The notes: generated by a model not told the origin, from the letters alone. A stretch of DNA of 64,000 nt from an uncultured Fibrobacter sp. (GCA_946183925.1 CAMHDS010000003.1:1-64000), one strand, 5' to 3'; shown: positions 34,042 through 43,996, numbered from the stretch's first letter. A program made the numbers and translations.

Positions 34042-34503
34042 ACTTCGCTCGCCACTCCCTTCTGCGAAAACAATGACCAGGTCAGTGCCGTCATAAACAC
34101 GCGCCACTTTATCAACCGCGACTGCGGCTGGCACGGGCGAAACGAATGGGACGTTGAGCCGAAATGGATGAGCCTCCAGGCCAAGATTTGGACACGTTCC
34201 GGAGCAACAGTAAATGAACTATTGTCGTCGCTCGACACCGCCGCATTCATCGGGAATTTCGAGGGCGCAAACCCGTGGGATGTTTCCGTGAAAGGAGGCT
34301 CCTGGCTGGTCGTGCTGAACCACGGCGTGACAGACGACACCGGCGATGATTACTCCATCAATCCCGCCGACATCAAGAAACTCTTCCAGCACGCCCTCGA
34401 AAACGACCTGTAGGTAGCCCCCTTCGGCACTATCGGGGCTTACCACCGTGCACATTTCATTGTGGACAAGGCCGGAAAAACACTGCGGTTCAAAATCGCA
34501 AAA
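34042..34503 (+). pseudogene. Decayed polysaccharide deacetylase (C-terminal part)
   Basis: Plus-strand frame beginning around TSLATPFCENND and continuing VINTRHFINRDCGWHGRNEW, DVEPKWMSLQAKIW, SWLVVLNHG and NPADIKKLFQHALENDL, followed by TAG (34411-34413) and then, in the same frame, VAPFGTIGAYHRAHFIVDKAGK before a second stop. The pattern resembles the second half of NodB-type polysaccharide deacetylases of cellulolytic bacteria, where the TAG position is normally Trp. The catalytic N-terminal half is missing and no start codon is in frame. Positions 34504-34627 hold no further recognisable gene. Confidence 0.6.
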
Positions 34504-34627
34504 TAATTACCGGAGGCGTATTGCTCAGATTCAGTAGTCACACCGAAAAATACTCCAAGTGCAACGCCACAAGCTACACGGCAAGCACCGCCTATGTCAC
34601 AAACAACGCCGCATCCAAAGCGAACAT

Positions 34628-37564
34628 TTACTTTTTGATGAACATTTTATTCACCATACGGCCCTGCACCTTTTGGCGCACGATGTAACGGCCTTGTGGA
34701 AGGTTCTGCATTGAGCGACCCACGTAATGACCATTCATATCGAAAACGCCCACGGTGACGACTTCCCCTTGCAAGCGAACGTTATTCGCAATGCGGGTTG
34801 TACTCGTGTCATGCTCCGCAGAACCAGCGGCACTTCCGACAACGGAATTCACCGACACAGAGAGTAAATCCACCGCACTCTTTTCACAGGTAAAGCCAAG
34901 CGCCACATCTTCGGTAGAAGCCCCTGAATTCACCGCCTTGTAGTGATACTCCTTGCCATCTTGCGCTGTAATGGTCGCCACATAAGTCACAACATCTTTT
35001 TCACGCGAGACATTCAGCAGCACTTCGGCGTTGCGCATAATGTTCGTAAAGTCGTCCCAAGCCCAGTCGAATTCGTAGGCGAACGTTCCCGCATTGTCCA
35101 TGGCATAGGCATCGGCACGCAGAAGTGTCGTTGCACCCTCCGCTGTGGCACGCACGATATAGTTGTCCCAGTTGTTCGCCTTGTTCGCATCGGCGGAACC
35201 ATATACCGGCTTGTTGCCGTAATTCATAAAGTGGAAAGTCGCATTAAAGTCGCCCGACACCTTGTAATCCGCGGACTTTTTATCGTTGAAGATTGCATTA
35301 TAAACGCCACCGTCATCGATCGTTCCTACGATGGTGCGATTTTCAAGCACACCATAAGCGACTCGCGTCAATTCCAGGTAGGCGGCATCTACGCCAAGCA
35401 GCACCTCGTAATCACCAATCGGCGTACCGTTTGCCGTCACTGCATAAATGAGCGAATCGGAGCCGTCTGCAGCAGCGCCCTGCAAGAACGCAAACACATT
35501 GATAAAGTAGCCGTCCTTTTCGACACGGAGTTTTAGATTTGCATCAGCAACAGTATTCTTGAACTGAGCCCAATCCGTACCCCAGCTACCCCAGTAACCG
35601 ACGGATTCTTCACCACCGAGCGTCTCGTTGGAATACGCATCGGAACGCAGGTACCACATTTTGTCACCATTCTTGAAAACAATCACCCAGTTGTTCCAAT
35701 TTTCGGCACCCGATTTTACATTGTTCTTAAACTCATATTCCAGCGCAAAATTTCCGGACACCTTGACCGATTCAAATTTATCATACGCATTCCACGCCGT
35801 GCTAAAATCTTTTTTGCCAATCACTTTCACGCAGTCACCTAGATAGCGCTTTTCTTCCATGACCCGCATCTTCGGAACCTTATAGCCCCAGAAGGCTCGC
35901 GTCCCCGCCGCATTCATCGCAGAGAATGTGTAGGTACGTTTGCTCATGTCGTTTTGCAACTGGTCAAGCATCACGCCTTCGTAAGTCACGCCGCCGAGCA
36001 CGAGCATCACATAATGGCGTCCCTTGGCATAATCATATTCCCACGTTCCCGTATAGGCACCCGTCACCGAGCCATCAGCATTCAGCTGCACATTCTGTTC
36101 CAGATTCACCGCCACGGAATCTTCCCATGTAGCCGGATTATTCTTGGGCGGGTTATGCATAATCACCTTGTACGGGCCCGCGATATCACTACGGTCAAGC
36201 GCCCTTTTCGGGAGGCCATAACCTTCGTGATATTCAAATGGCGCCGCCACAATCCAACCTTTCTTATTGAAGAACAGCTGATGCGTCTCTACATTATGCC
36301 AACCCGTGTGGTTATTGAACTTGCGGTGATACACCAAATACATTCCGCCGTCATCATCGCGCAGCAATGAATTGTGCCCATTCGCAATTTCAGCATAGTC
36401 TTCGGCCCAGAAATTCCAGCGGTAATTCTGCATAATCGGGAAACCGCGATCAGTATTGCCCCAATAATTCAAGATGAATTTTTCAAAAATTGCAGAAGAA
36501 CCATCGACATCGACGTACGGGCCTTTCACATCCTTGCTACGGAACACGCGCATGGTGTAGCCGCCTTCGGGCGAATAGAAACCGTAACTGATAAACAGAT
36601 AATAGTAACCGTTTCCGTCAGCATCCTTGAAGTATTGAATGTAGGAACCTTCGCCGCTCACATAGTAGCCGCCCCCCACATGGATTCCCATATAAGGGTC
36701 TTCAAGCATCGAAGTCCCGCTCCATTTTGCGGCACCGTTGTTTCCATACTTGTAGGAATAATCGCGAAGCCCGGTCGATTCATCGAGTTTCACCAGGAAA
36801 AGTCCGCCGCTCCAGCTGCCGTATAAAAGCCACAGATTACCGTCCTCGTCATAGAACACGTTCGGGTCAATGCAACTGGAACCATAGCCGCCATCCCACT
36901 TGCCCAAATTCGTCTTTCCGTTGTTCGCAATGTAGTAGCGTTCGTCAATCGTCGTACTGCCGGTTACTTTCGCATAGTCCACATTCGCCACCGAACCCGC
37001 CGTCTGCTTGTCCATGCCGCCATAAATAACGGCGCCCTTGTATTCGTAAGGGCCTTCGATTTTATCGGCGGAGAGCATCACGATGGAACTTTTCCAGTCC
37101 GCGCCCGCCATCGAAAAATACAAGCACCACTTTTTAAGTTTCTTGTTCCATACAATGTCGGGTGCCCACAGGTTTCCCTTGGCATCGGCAGAATTCGGAT
37201 GTTCAGCGTAGTCCGCTTCCGCCTTAAATACACTGTAGTAATCGTCCTTGGAATCGTTCCCGGTCACGTAAGTGTTGCCGCCACGGGAAAGCTGCGGCGT
37301 AAACGGAGTCCAGTCGAGCATATCGCGCGAATAGGCGGCCCCGTTCATGGTACCGAAAATATAATAGTACTTGGCGCGCGATTTTGCCGCATCGTTTTCA
37401 GGGTAAGAATTTCCCGAAGCGTCCTTATAGACTACAATGATTGACGGATCGTGAACCGGAACAGAGCCCGCTTCGGCCAATCCTGCAAAAGAACAAAAGG
37501 CAAGGAACGCCACCCCGGCGCACCTTGCAAATTTGGCAATCAAGTTTTTTCCAAACATTCCCAT
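34628..37564 (-). CDS. GH43 arabinan/xylan hydrolase with C-terminal sorting module
   Basis: A 978-residue secreted enzyme. Residues about 33-480 are a five-bladed GH43 propeller: catalytic base Asp in VPVHDPSII, pKa-tuning Asp in SCIDPNVFYDEDGNLWLLYG, and an acid Glu probably in SPEGGYTM; NLWAPDIVWNKKLKKWCLYF is typical of endo-arabinanases. Two repeated beta-sandwich domains follow (KDFSTAWNAYDKFESVKVSGNF and KSADYKVSGDFNATFHFMN), then the VFDMNGHYVG...GRYIVRQ module. It is the third gene of a minus-strand operon (6 bases after the pectate lyase). Arabinan side-chain cleavage of RG-I fits the neighbours. Confidence 0.88.
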   Translation of the reverse strand: MGMFGKNLIAKFARCAGVAFLAFCSFAGLAEAGSVPVHDPSIIVVYKDASGNSYPENDAAKSRAKYYYIFGTMNGAAYSRDMLDWTPFTPQLSRGGNTYVTGNDSKDDYYSVFKAEADYAEHPNSADAKGNLWAPDIVWNKKLKKWCLYFSMAGADWKSSIVMLSADKIEGPYEYKGAVIYGGMDKQTAGSVANVDYAKVTGSTTIDERYYIANNGKTNLGKWDGGYGSSCIDPNVFYDEDGNLWLLYGSWSGGLFLVKLDESTGLRDYSYKYGNNGAAKWSGTSMLEDPYMGIHVGGGYYVSGEGSYIQYFKDADGNGYYYLFISYGFYSPEGGYTMRVFRSKDVKGPYVDVDGSSAIFEKFILNYWGNTDRGFPIMQNYRWNFWAEDYAEIANGHNSLLRDDDGGMYLVYHRKFNNHTGWHNVETHQLFFNKKGWIVAAPFEYHEGYGLPKRALDRSDIAGPYKVIMHNPPKNNPATWEDSVAVNLEQNVQLNADGSVTGAYTGTWEYDYAKGRHYVMLVLGGVTYEGVMLDQLQNDMSKRTYTFSAMNAAGTRAFWGYKVPKMRVMEEKRYLGDCVKVIGKKDFSTAWNAYDKFESVKVSGNFALEYEFKNNVKSGAENWNNWVIVFKNGDKMWYLRSDAYSNETLGGEESVGYWGSWGTDWAQFKNTVADANLKLRVEKDGYFINVFAFLQGAAADGSDSLIYAVTANGTPIGDYEVLLGVDAAYLELTRVAYGVLENRTIVGTIDDGGVYNAIFNDKKSADYKVSGDFNATFHFMNYGNKPVYGSADANKANNWDNYIVRATAEGATTLLRADAYAMDNAGTFAYEFDWAWDDFTNIMRNAEVLLNVSREKDVVTYVATITAQDGKEYHYKAVNSGASTEDVALGFTCEKSAVDLLSVSVNSVVGSAAGSAEHDTSTTRIANNVRLQGEVVTVGVFDMNGHYVGRSMQNLPQGRYIVRQKVQGRMVNKMFIKK

Positions 37565-37570
37565 AGTAAG

Positions 37571-40156
37571 TTACCTGAAATTCACCTTGCTTTCGTAGCG
37601 CCCCATGGGGAGGCTAGATTTCTTGAAATCGAGGCGGGTCGTGCCCGCTTTCACGTTGCCGCTGAACTTGGCGACCAGGCGACCGCTCAAGTCGTAGACC
37701 GATACGGTTACAAAGCCTGCCCGGGAAGCGTAAATCGTGCCACGATTCAGGTCAAACTTTGCCACGGCCGCATGGGTCAGCGGAATGGTCGTCGCATTCA
37801 CAATCGCAGTGGTGGAATCACATTCGTCTTCCTTGCCTTCTTCGCAGTCATCGTCCTGGTTGCCCACAAAGTCATCAGGGTTCACATCACCCTTGTAGAG
37901 AGTGATCCCGGCCGCTCCGAACTCAAATTCATCCACATTCGGCCCGCCGTTATCATCCAGCGAAATCATCTTGAGCATGTTGATGCCCTTAGCAAGGGAG
38001 ATTTGCACCGTAACGCTGTCCCAGGTAGTCCAGTTCGCCGTGGGCCCAAATTCAATAATTCCTTGGCTCACGTTGTTGACGAACAGTTCCATGTAACGCT
38101 TGTGTTGGTCGGCAGAACCACTCGCATAGCGAATCGTTAAAGCCGTATTCTTTTGGCTGTTTTCGGAATTCAGATTCCAAATGCCGTAACTATCGGCACT
38201 ATTGTTGAAGTTGTAGTAGCCGCTATCGATCCAGTTTACGTTCTTGTCTTCGTAGGTTCCGATACCATCGGCCGGGTAAGCCGCATTCACAATAGAGCCG
38301 AACGAAGCCGGAACAGCAACCACCTTCGCCGCGGCACGTACAGAAATATCGCCCGAAACCTCGAAGGTCTTGCCGCCATCATCAGTGGTAAAAATCGTCA
38401 CCTTGAATGCGCCAGATACCGTAGGCTTTCCGCTAATCGTAATCGTAGATTCCTTGGCATTCACCGCAAAATCCACACCATCGGGGAGACCTCTGACCGA
38501 AGCACCGCCGCATTCGGAATATTTATAGACAATCTTTTGCACATTTTCGCCAAGCATAATCGACTGGTTCAGCGAACCCTCAACCTGCGAAAGCGAAGGC
38601 CCTATCACAATGTCGCTCTTTTCCACCAGTACCTCGACGCGGCCCGTATATTCAGTACCGTCGTTGCCCTTGACGGTATACTTGAACGAGGCGAGTCCCT
38701 TGTAAAGGGCATTCGGCGTAAAGCGCACCGTGTGCCCGTCGCTCAAAATGGAGGCGGTCCCCTTCTCGGCACTCACAATGCTGTAGGTCGGCGACACCGG
38801 CAAAAATCCGCGGGTAATCGTGTGCAGGTCAAAGTCGCCACTTCCATTCTGCGGAACCATGGTGTGCATGGCGCCGAGCCAGTTGATATACTTCTCGATG
38901 CGTACATAACCGTCGCTTTCCTTGGTCATGGCGTCATCCTTGCCCACATCGTAGCCCATCGCCTCTTCAAAGTAATCGGGCATGCCGTCTTTATCGGAGT
39001 CCTTTGCGGCGGTTCCCGCCTGTACTTCGCCCCAGCCGTTGTTGGTCTTCACGCCCACGGCAGCAACGCTTTTCACAAGCGCGCCTGCGGTTCCCAGCGT
39101 ACTCGCCTGGTACCAGATAAGCGAATCCATATCGTCGTAAGGGAGCACGCCGCTCTGGGAATTCACATAACGCCACGCCGACGCTGCACTTAAAATAGGC
39201 CCGTTCTTGGTGAGTTCGCTCCAAGGTTCGGTCAATACCGTTCCCTCGCCCTGATACCAGTAAACATTGGAGGCGCCACCGTCAAGTTTACCGTTGCGGT
39301 TATTGTCAATCATGTTGCCGCTGGCATAAATACTCTGGTTCTTGTCCACCTGAAACCACGGGTTGCTCCCCTTGGGGCCATACACAAAGTAGTTGTTCAC
39401 GATATCGTGCTTGAACTTGGTGCTGGTATGGGTCGTGTAGCCGGCCTCGAAATTGTAATGCACATTGTTCACGAATACGTCATTAATCTTGTCCAGCGGG
39501 TTGCGATTGTGCGTATTCATAAAGGCATTATAATACCACGCCCAGGTGCCATCCACCGATTCGATATGTGCCCCGAACTGCTGGTAAATGGGGTTTGCAA
39601 TCAGCGTATTCTGCACGGTCACGCCGGTAATGCGGTAGTTCGCGTTATCGGAACTCCCGCCAAAGTTGTTCCACGGGGCAAGTTCCACCGAACAATGATC
39701 CACGATAATGTTCTTGGAATCGTAAAGGTTTAACGCATCGTCCTTTTGCGAGGCCGTATTTTCGCCTGGGCGAATACGCAAGTAGCGGATGATGATATTG
39801 CTCTGTTTTCCGGTGCTGAGTTTGCCGCCATGGATGGCGATACCCTCGCCCGGAGCGGTCTGCCCCGCAATGGTGATATTGCTCTTGATGGATACCGCCG
39901 TCTTGATGTTGATGATACCGCCCACATCAAAAACCACAATGCGGTTCCCCTGGCTCACCGCATCGCGGAAAGAACCTGCGCCATCGTCGTTCAGGTTGGT
40001 CACGTGGTAAACCGTGCCGCCACGACCTCCCGTAACACTTGCCCCAAAACCAAGAGCCTCCGGAAAGGCTAGCGGCTCGGCACCCGCCAAAGAGAACCCA
40101 AACACAGTTAGACAAAGTGCCGAAACCGCAATATTCTTGCGCAACCCAAATCCCAT
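37571..40156 (-). CDS. Pectate lyase (PL1-type) with CBM35
   Basis: An 861-residue secreted enzyme with a signal peptide. The lyase domain opens PEALGFGASVTGGRGGTVYH and VTNLNDDGAGSFRDA, with IIVDHCSVELAPWNN and a parallel beta-helix to about residue 440. An Ig-like segment, a putative-Ig domain (YSECGGASVRGLPDGVDF), CBM35 (YNFNNSADSYGIWNLN to NVDEFEFG) and the C-terminal VYDLSGRLVAK module follow. It lies between the TIGR02147 gene (24 bases upstream) and GH43 (6 bases downstream), so all three are probably one transcript under site C. Confidence 0.9.
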   Translation of the reverse strand: MGFGLRKNIAVSALCLTVFGFSLAGAEPLAFPEALGFGASVTGGRGGTVYHVTNLNDDGAGSFRDAVSQGNRIVVFDVGGIINIKTAVSIKSNITIAGQTAPGEGIAIHGGKLSTGKQSNIIIRYLRIRPGENTASQKDDALNLYDSKNIIVDHCSVELAPWNNFGGSSDNANYRITGVTVQNTLIANPIYQQFGAHIESVDGTWAWYYNAFMNTHNRNPLDKINDVFVNNVHYNFEAGYTTHTSTKFKHDIVNNYFVYGPKGSNPWFQVDKNQSIYASGNMIDNNRNGKLDGGASNVYWYQGEGTVLTEPWSELTKNGPILSAASAWRYVNSQSGVLPYDDMDSLIWYQASTLGTAGALVKSVAAVGVKTNNGWGEVQAGTAAKDSDKDGMPDYFEEAMGYDVGKDDAMTKESDGYVRIEKYINWLGAMHTMVPQNGSGDFDLHTITRGFLPVSPTYSIVSAEKGTASILSDGHTVRFTPNALYKGLASFKYTVKGNDGTEYTGRVEVLVEKSDIVIGPSLSQVEGSLNQSIMLGENVQKIVYKYSECGGASVRGLPDGVDFAVNAKESTITISGKPTVSGAFKVTIFTTDDGGKTFEVSGDISVRAAAKVVAVPASFGSIVNAAYPADGIGTYEDKNVNWIDSGYYNFNNSADSYGIWNLNSENSQKNTALTIRYASGSADQHKRYMELFVNNVSQGIIEFGPTANWTTWDSVTVQISLAKGINMLKMISLDDNGGPNVDEFEFGAAGITLYKGDVNPDDFVGNQDDDCEEGKEDECDSTTAIVNATTIPLTHAAVAKFDLNRGTIYASRAGFVTVSVYDLSGRLVAKFSGNVKAGTTRLDFKKSSLPMGRYESKVNFR

Positions 40157-40180
40157 ATTTCTCTCCCTTTAAAAAATTTA

Positions 40181-41044
40181 TCACTGCTTCCCACCGGACT
40201 TACCGCCCACGGGGAACAGCGCGAACTCCATCTGGAAAACCCTGTCGCTACCCTGGTCCTCTTCGGCAATCAGCGCGATTTCCTTGCGGAGCGCGTTAAT
40301 CCGCTCCACGATACGCTCGTAGCCCTCCTGGCTAATGCCCAGCGTAAGCCCCGAAATATGGCGATTCCCCGGCGGGTCCCTGTCAATGGATTCCGACGCG
40401 AGTTTCAGGCAATGCTGGTGGTAGCCCCGCAGCGCCAATTTCGACGTGCGGTCGCCCGTGGTAATGGCGCTTTCCGTCAGCACATACTTCCCGTTTTCGT
40501 CCTTCTTGATCAGCAGGCACTCTTCCAGCAACTGCACCGACTTTTTTGCCTCCTCGGCCGTAATCCTTGGGTGCACCTGCCTTGAGAGCGCCTCGTAATC
40601 CCCGTCAAAACCGAACATCCCGATAAGGCTGCGGATAGTCAGGTGCCGCCAGTGGCTATACACCATGTACTGCACGTGCCCCAACACATGCTGCTTCTCG
40701 GCAAAGCGCACCACCTTGAGCACCGCCTGCATCGCCTCGAAGGCGGCGTTCCTCTCCTCGGTAGTTTCCGCCTGGTTGAACTCCACCAGCGCCACAAAAA
40801 ATTCCGTCTCGTGCTTGCCCAGCCTAAGGCCAGACGCCACCTTGGGAATGCTCTGGCCCGAAAGGTTCTTCTCGCCGTTCATCACCCGGCTAATAAAGTC
40901 CTTGGCCTTGAAACCGATACGGTCCGAAAACACGCGGAGCGAAAAGGCGGGATTCGCCTCCTTTTTCTGGCTATAGTAATCCTTCAAAAACTCACGATAG
41001 TCCAGATATTCAAAAACCTTCTTTGCCGTATTCTTTTCGCTCAT
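40181..41044 (-). CDS. TIGR02147 family protein, candidate regulator of the pectin genes
   Basis: A 287-residue cytoplasmic protein. The start KKVFEYLDYREFLKDYYSQKKEAN with ...FSLRVFSDRIGFKAKDFISRVMNGEKNLS is the hallmark of TIGR02147/DUF4423, a family expanded in Fibrobacter and containing a lambda-repressor-like helix-turn-helix near the N-terminus. The rest is alpha-helical (ERNAAFEAMQAVLKVVR, AEEAKKSVQLLEECLLIKKDE). It is first in the operon with a pectate lyase and GH43, and palindromic site C lies 53-70 bases before its start, so it may control, and be controlled through, these palindromes. That link is inferred. Confidence 0.85.
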   Translation of the reverse strand: MSEKNTAKKVFEYLDYREFLKDYYSQKKEANPAFSLRVFSDRIGFKAKDFISRVMNGEKNLSGQSIPKVASGLRLGKHETEFFVALVEFNQAETTEERNAAFEAMQAVLKVVRFAEKQHVLGHVQYMVYSHWRHLTIRSLIGMFGFDGDYEALSRQVHPRITAEEAKKSVQLLEECLLIKKDENGKYVLTESAITTGDRTSKLALRGYHQHCLKLASESIDRDPPGNRHISGLTLGISQEGYERIVERINALRKEIALIAEEDQGSDRVFQMEFALFPVGGKSGGKQ

Positions 41045-41096
41045 GCCCCTAATGTAAGAATTTTTGCCCGCAAGGGGATTCCCCCAAAACTTTTAG

Positions 41097-41114
41097 CGTT
41101 GTCCAGAAACAACG
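41097..41114. promoter_or_regulatory. Pectin-regulon site C
   Basis: CGTTGTCCAGAAACAACG. The left half GTTGTCCA is identical to site A, and outer arms CGTTGT/ACAACG are exactly symmetric. It lies between the TIGR02147 operon (-) and a pectate lyase (+). Confidence 0.55.
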
Positions 41115-41174
41115 GTAAATTCGTAAAAATTAAAAAGTGCCTTTGAAAATCGGGCTTTTTAACCTAATTTGGCC

Positions 41175-41275
41175 AAAGGGGGAATAATCCCCCTGATTGC
41201 AGCCCGCTTCGCGGTCTTCCATCACCCCCAATGCGGGGGGAACCCCCCGCAACGCCCCCAAACTCGGTCCGGGAC
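41175..41275. repeat. GC-rich dispersed intergenic element, copy 2
   Basis: Contains GGGGGAATAATCCCCC, a GCAGCCCGCTTCGCGGTC segment, then GCGGGGGGAACCCCCCGC, a perfect palindrome, and a trailing GCCCCCAAA. Similar block order to the sequence at 1-77. It occupies most of the leader between site C and the pectate lyase start. Confidence 0.4.
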
Positions 41276-41324
41276 AGCGCCATCGGTGCAAGGGAATTCC
41301 GCCTGCAGGCAACAAGAGGAATGT

Positions 41325-43883
41325 ATGGGATTCAAAGGTTTTTTAACAACAGCAGCCGTTGTCTGGAATTTCGGGATTTCTGCGGTTTTTGCCGCCGTCC
41401 CCGCCACCGAAGTAGTGAACCTGCCCACAGAGGCTGCCTACGGTGGCGGCGACAAGGTGGGTTCCCAACTGGTGGCCGCCACCTACAACGCCGGGGGCGG
41501 CCCGGGAATCTGGATTGTGTCCGATGGTGGCTACAGGCTCTACCACAACGGCGCCCTGCTTGCCGAAGACAACCAGGCGGGACGCGTGCGGTTCATCCCC
41601 ATGACGTTCCTGCCGGGCGAAAATGCCATCTCGGTTGTCGGCGTGAACGGCAGTGGCGCCCCCGGCGTGATGGTGCAGATTGACGATCTGGACAAGTCTT
41701 ACTATTCTGGCAGCGAGTGGAAATCAAAACCCACAGTCAGCAACAACGCCTGGAAAAACAAGGGCAGGGACCTGAGCCAGTGGGGAGGTGCCACCACACT
41801 TTCTTACGCCAACAGCAAGATGCCCAGCGGCGGCGCCCTGAACGGCTTTGCCACGAATACGCAGGCCAAGTGGATTTGGAGCGGTGCCGAAACCGACCCG
41901 ACGGCGGTGCTGCTGTTCACCTTCTACGTGAAGGCCGAAGGTTTCGGCGCGGCAACTACCGGCGGCGATGCAGGCAAAATCGTGTTCGCCAGCGATTCCG
42001 CCAGCATCCGCAAGTACCTGCAGAGCAACGACGCGGTGACGATTCTTGTGCCAGAAGGAACCTACGACTTCAGGCAGTTCCGCGATGCCGCCACCGAGGC
42101 CAATGCGGCGGGACGCACCTGGTGCACCCGGCAATGCTCCAGTGGCGATGTCAACAAGAACAACACCTTCTACCGCATCAACTTTGCCGCCAATACCTGC
42201 TCCGGCATGAACGATGGCGACCTGAGCATTGTTCCCGTAGGTGCAGTAAAAGCATGGAGCAATTGGATTACCATCCGGGGCAATAAGAGCCTGGTGGGCA
42301 TGGGCCGCGGGGCCAACCTGCGCGGGGCATCGCTCAACAACCGCAAAAACGAAAACGCGGGCAACAACATCTTCCGCAACCTGGGGATATACGACATCAA
42401 CCCGCACCTGATAGAGGCAGGCGACGGTCTCGAAGTCTCGGGCAACATTGGCGACGAGGTAGAAAAAATCTGGTTCGACCACATCAGTTACAAGTGGATA
42501 AGTGACGGCATGGACTTGGAACACGTAAAGGGCCTGACCGTTTCCTACGTGGATTATGACGGAGCCAATGACCAGAACTGCTACTACTACGACCCCTACA
42601 TGCACCTGGTGGAAAATGCCCAGGCCACTATGCACCACATGTACTGGCACAATTCCTTCGGGCGCGTGCCCAAGGTTTACAGCAAGGACGGGGGCAAGGT
42701 GGCCCCGACCGTTCATGTGTACAATTCCTACGTGGAATACAACCACTGGCACATCATCGACGTGACGGGAACGAGTTCCTTGCCGGCGCAACTCCTGTAC
42801 GAAAACAACTATATAGGCACGGCCAACATCCAGATTGCGGGCAAGAACGCCTACGGCAAGGTGAACATGAAAAACATTACCGTCAAGACCGCCAAGAATT
42901 CCAAGCCCTACGACAACAACGGAACTTCGCAGGCCACGCCCTTCACGGACAACGTCTTTACGCCCGGCTACAGTTACAGCCTGATGAACATAAACGACAT
43001 TCCCACCGAAGTCCCGAAACTCTCAGGCGTGGGCGGCCGCTACGGAAAAATGCCCGAATACAACCAGGCCTTCGGGCAGAGCAACAAGGCGGCAACCGTT
43101 TCCCTGACCGCTCCTGCTGCAAATGCAAAATTTGACTCCGGCGACAACATCACTTTGTCCGCCACGGCAAAGGACAACGACGGAACGGTCAAGAACGTCG
43201 CCTTCTATGTGGGCAACACGCTGGTAGGCAGCGCCACGGCGGCGCCCTACCAGGTGACCGTAAGCGGCGTAGAGCCGGGCCTGCATTCCGCCGTCGCCGT
43301 GGTAACGGACAATTCGGGACTTACGCAGATGAGCGAGTTCATTGCCTTCACCGTAGAGGGCGCCACCTCCCCCGAAGTCGTGAAGTGCGGCGCAGGCCCC
43401 TCCAAGCAAGACGACCTGACCCTGGGCGATGCCATCGTGGACTTCTGCTACACCTGGAGCGGGGCCGAAACGGTTGTCGCAACGGGATTCCCCAAAGGAA
43501 TCGTAACGGATATCGACAACGCCAACCGCAAAATTTCCATTAGCGGGACCCCCAGCGAAGCAGGTGTATTTGAATTCACCGTGTCGGCAAGCGCAAACGG
43601 CGAGACGTTTACCAAGACGGGCCGCATGACCATTACCGACCCCAACGCTCCCAGTTCTGGCGAAAGCAGCGGCGCATCGTTCACCACCGGCGAAAGCACG
43701 CAATCCGTAACATTCTCCGCAAGGAACGCCACCGCCGGCAAAACTGCCTACTACCGCATTTTCGACATGCAGGGGCGCCCGCTCTTTGCGGGCCACCAGA
43801 AGCCCGCAAAGATGCCCGCTGCGCGGGTCATCGTGGTGGAATACACCACGGCGGGCACCCTCAAGCGCCGCTACGTGCAGTAA
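41325..43883 (+). CDS. Pectate lyase PL1 with N-terminal binding-like domain and Ig domain
   Basis: 852 residues from the ATG at 41325 (GAGGA just upstream; the signal peptide begins here, so the longer upstream reading is rejected). An N-terminal beta domain (about 25-215) contains AGGGPGIWIVSDGGYRLYHNG. The PL1 domain carries SLVGMGRGANL, KIWFDHISYKWISDGMDLEH and MHHMYWHNSFGRVPKVY. A Big-like Ig domain (ITLSATAKDNDGTVKNVAFY), a short putative-Ig module and a C-terminal RIFDMQGRPLF module follow. It is the plus-strand partner of the TIGR02147 operon across site C. Confidence 0.88.
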   Translation: MGFKGFLTTAAVVWNFGISAVFAAVPATEVVNLPTEAAYGGGDKVGSQLVAATYNAGGGPGIWIVSDGGYRLYHNGALLAEDNQAGRVRFIPMTFLPGENAISVVGVNGSGAPGVMVQIDDLDKSYYSGSEWKSKPTVSNNAWKNKGRDLSQWGGATTLSYANSKMPSGGALNGFATNTQAKWIWSGAETDPTAVLLFTFYVKAEGFGAATTGGDAGKIVFASDSASIRKYLQSNDAVTILVPEGTYDFRQFRDAATEANAAGRTWCTRQCSSGDVNKNNTFYRINFAANTCSGMNDGDLSIVPVGAVKAWSNWITIRGNKSLVGMGRGANLRGASLNNRKNENAGNNIFRNLGIYDINPHLIEAGDGLEVSGNIGDEVEKIWFDHISYKWISDGMDLEHVKGLTVSYVDYDGANDQNCYYYDPYMHLVENAQATMHHMYWHNSFGRVPKVYSKDGGKVAPTVHVYNSYVEYNHWHIIDVTGTSSLPAQLLYENNYIGTANIQIAGKNAYGKVNMKNITVKTAKNSKPYDNNGTSQATPFTDNVFTPGYSYSLMNINDIPTEVPKLSGVGGRYGKMPEYNQAFGQSNKAATVSLTAPAANAKFDSGDNITLSATAKDNDGTVKNVAFYVGNTLVGSATAAPYQVTVSGVEPGLHSAVAVVTDNSGLTQMSEFIAFTVEGATSPEVVKCGAGPSKQDDLTLGDAIVDFCYTWSGAETVVATGFPKGIVTDIDNANRKISISGTPSEAGVFEFTVSASANGETFTKTGRMTITDPNAPSSGESSGASFTTGESTQSVTFSARNATAGKTAYYRIFDMQGRPLFAGHQKPAKMPAARVIVVEYTTAGTLKRRYVQ

Positions 43884-43920
43884 AAACAGGCAAAATTGCC
43901 GTTTTTAAGTGAATTTAGCC

Positions 43921-43936
43921 GTTGTCCAGAAACAAC
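43921..43936. promoter_or_regulatory. Pectin-regulon site D
   Basis: GTTGTCCAGAAACAAC, identical to site C in all 16 positions, and embedded in a similar context (TTTAGC before, GG after). It lies 48 bases upstream of the TATATT box of the LamG lipoprotein gene. Confidence 0.55.
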
Positions 43937-43996
43937 GGCTATTTATTTGTACTATTACCTTTCCTTTTTCGCGAATCTATATTTATATTGATGCTG

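Noticed and set aside
37451-39193. Two long frames (229 and 346 codons) antisense to the pectate lyase at 37571-40156
   Set aside because: Shadow frames of a clearly coding strand.
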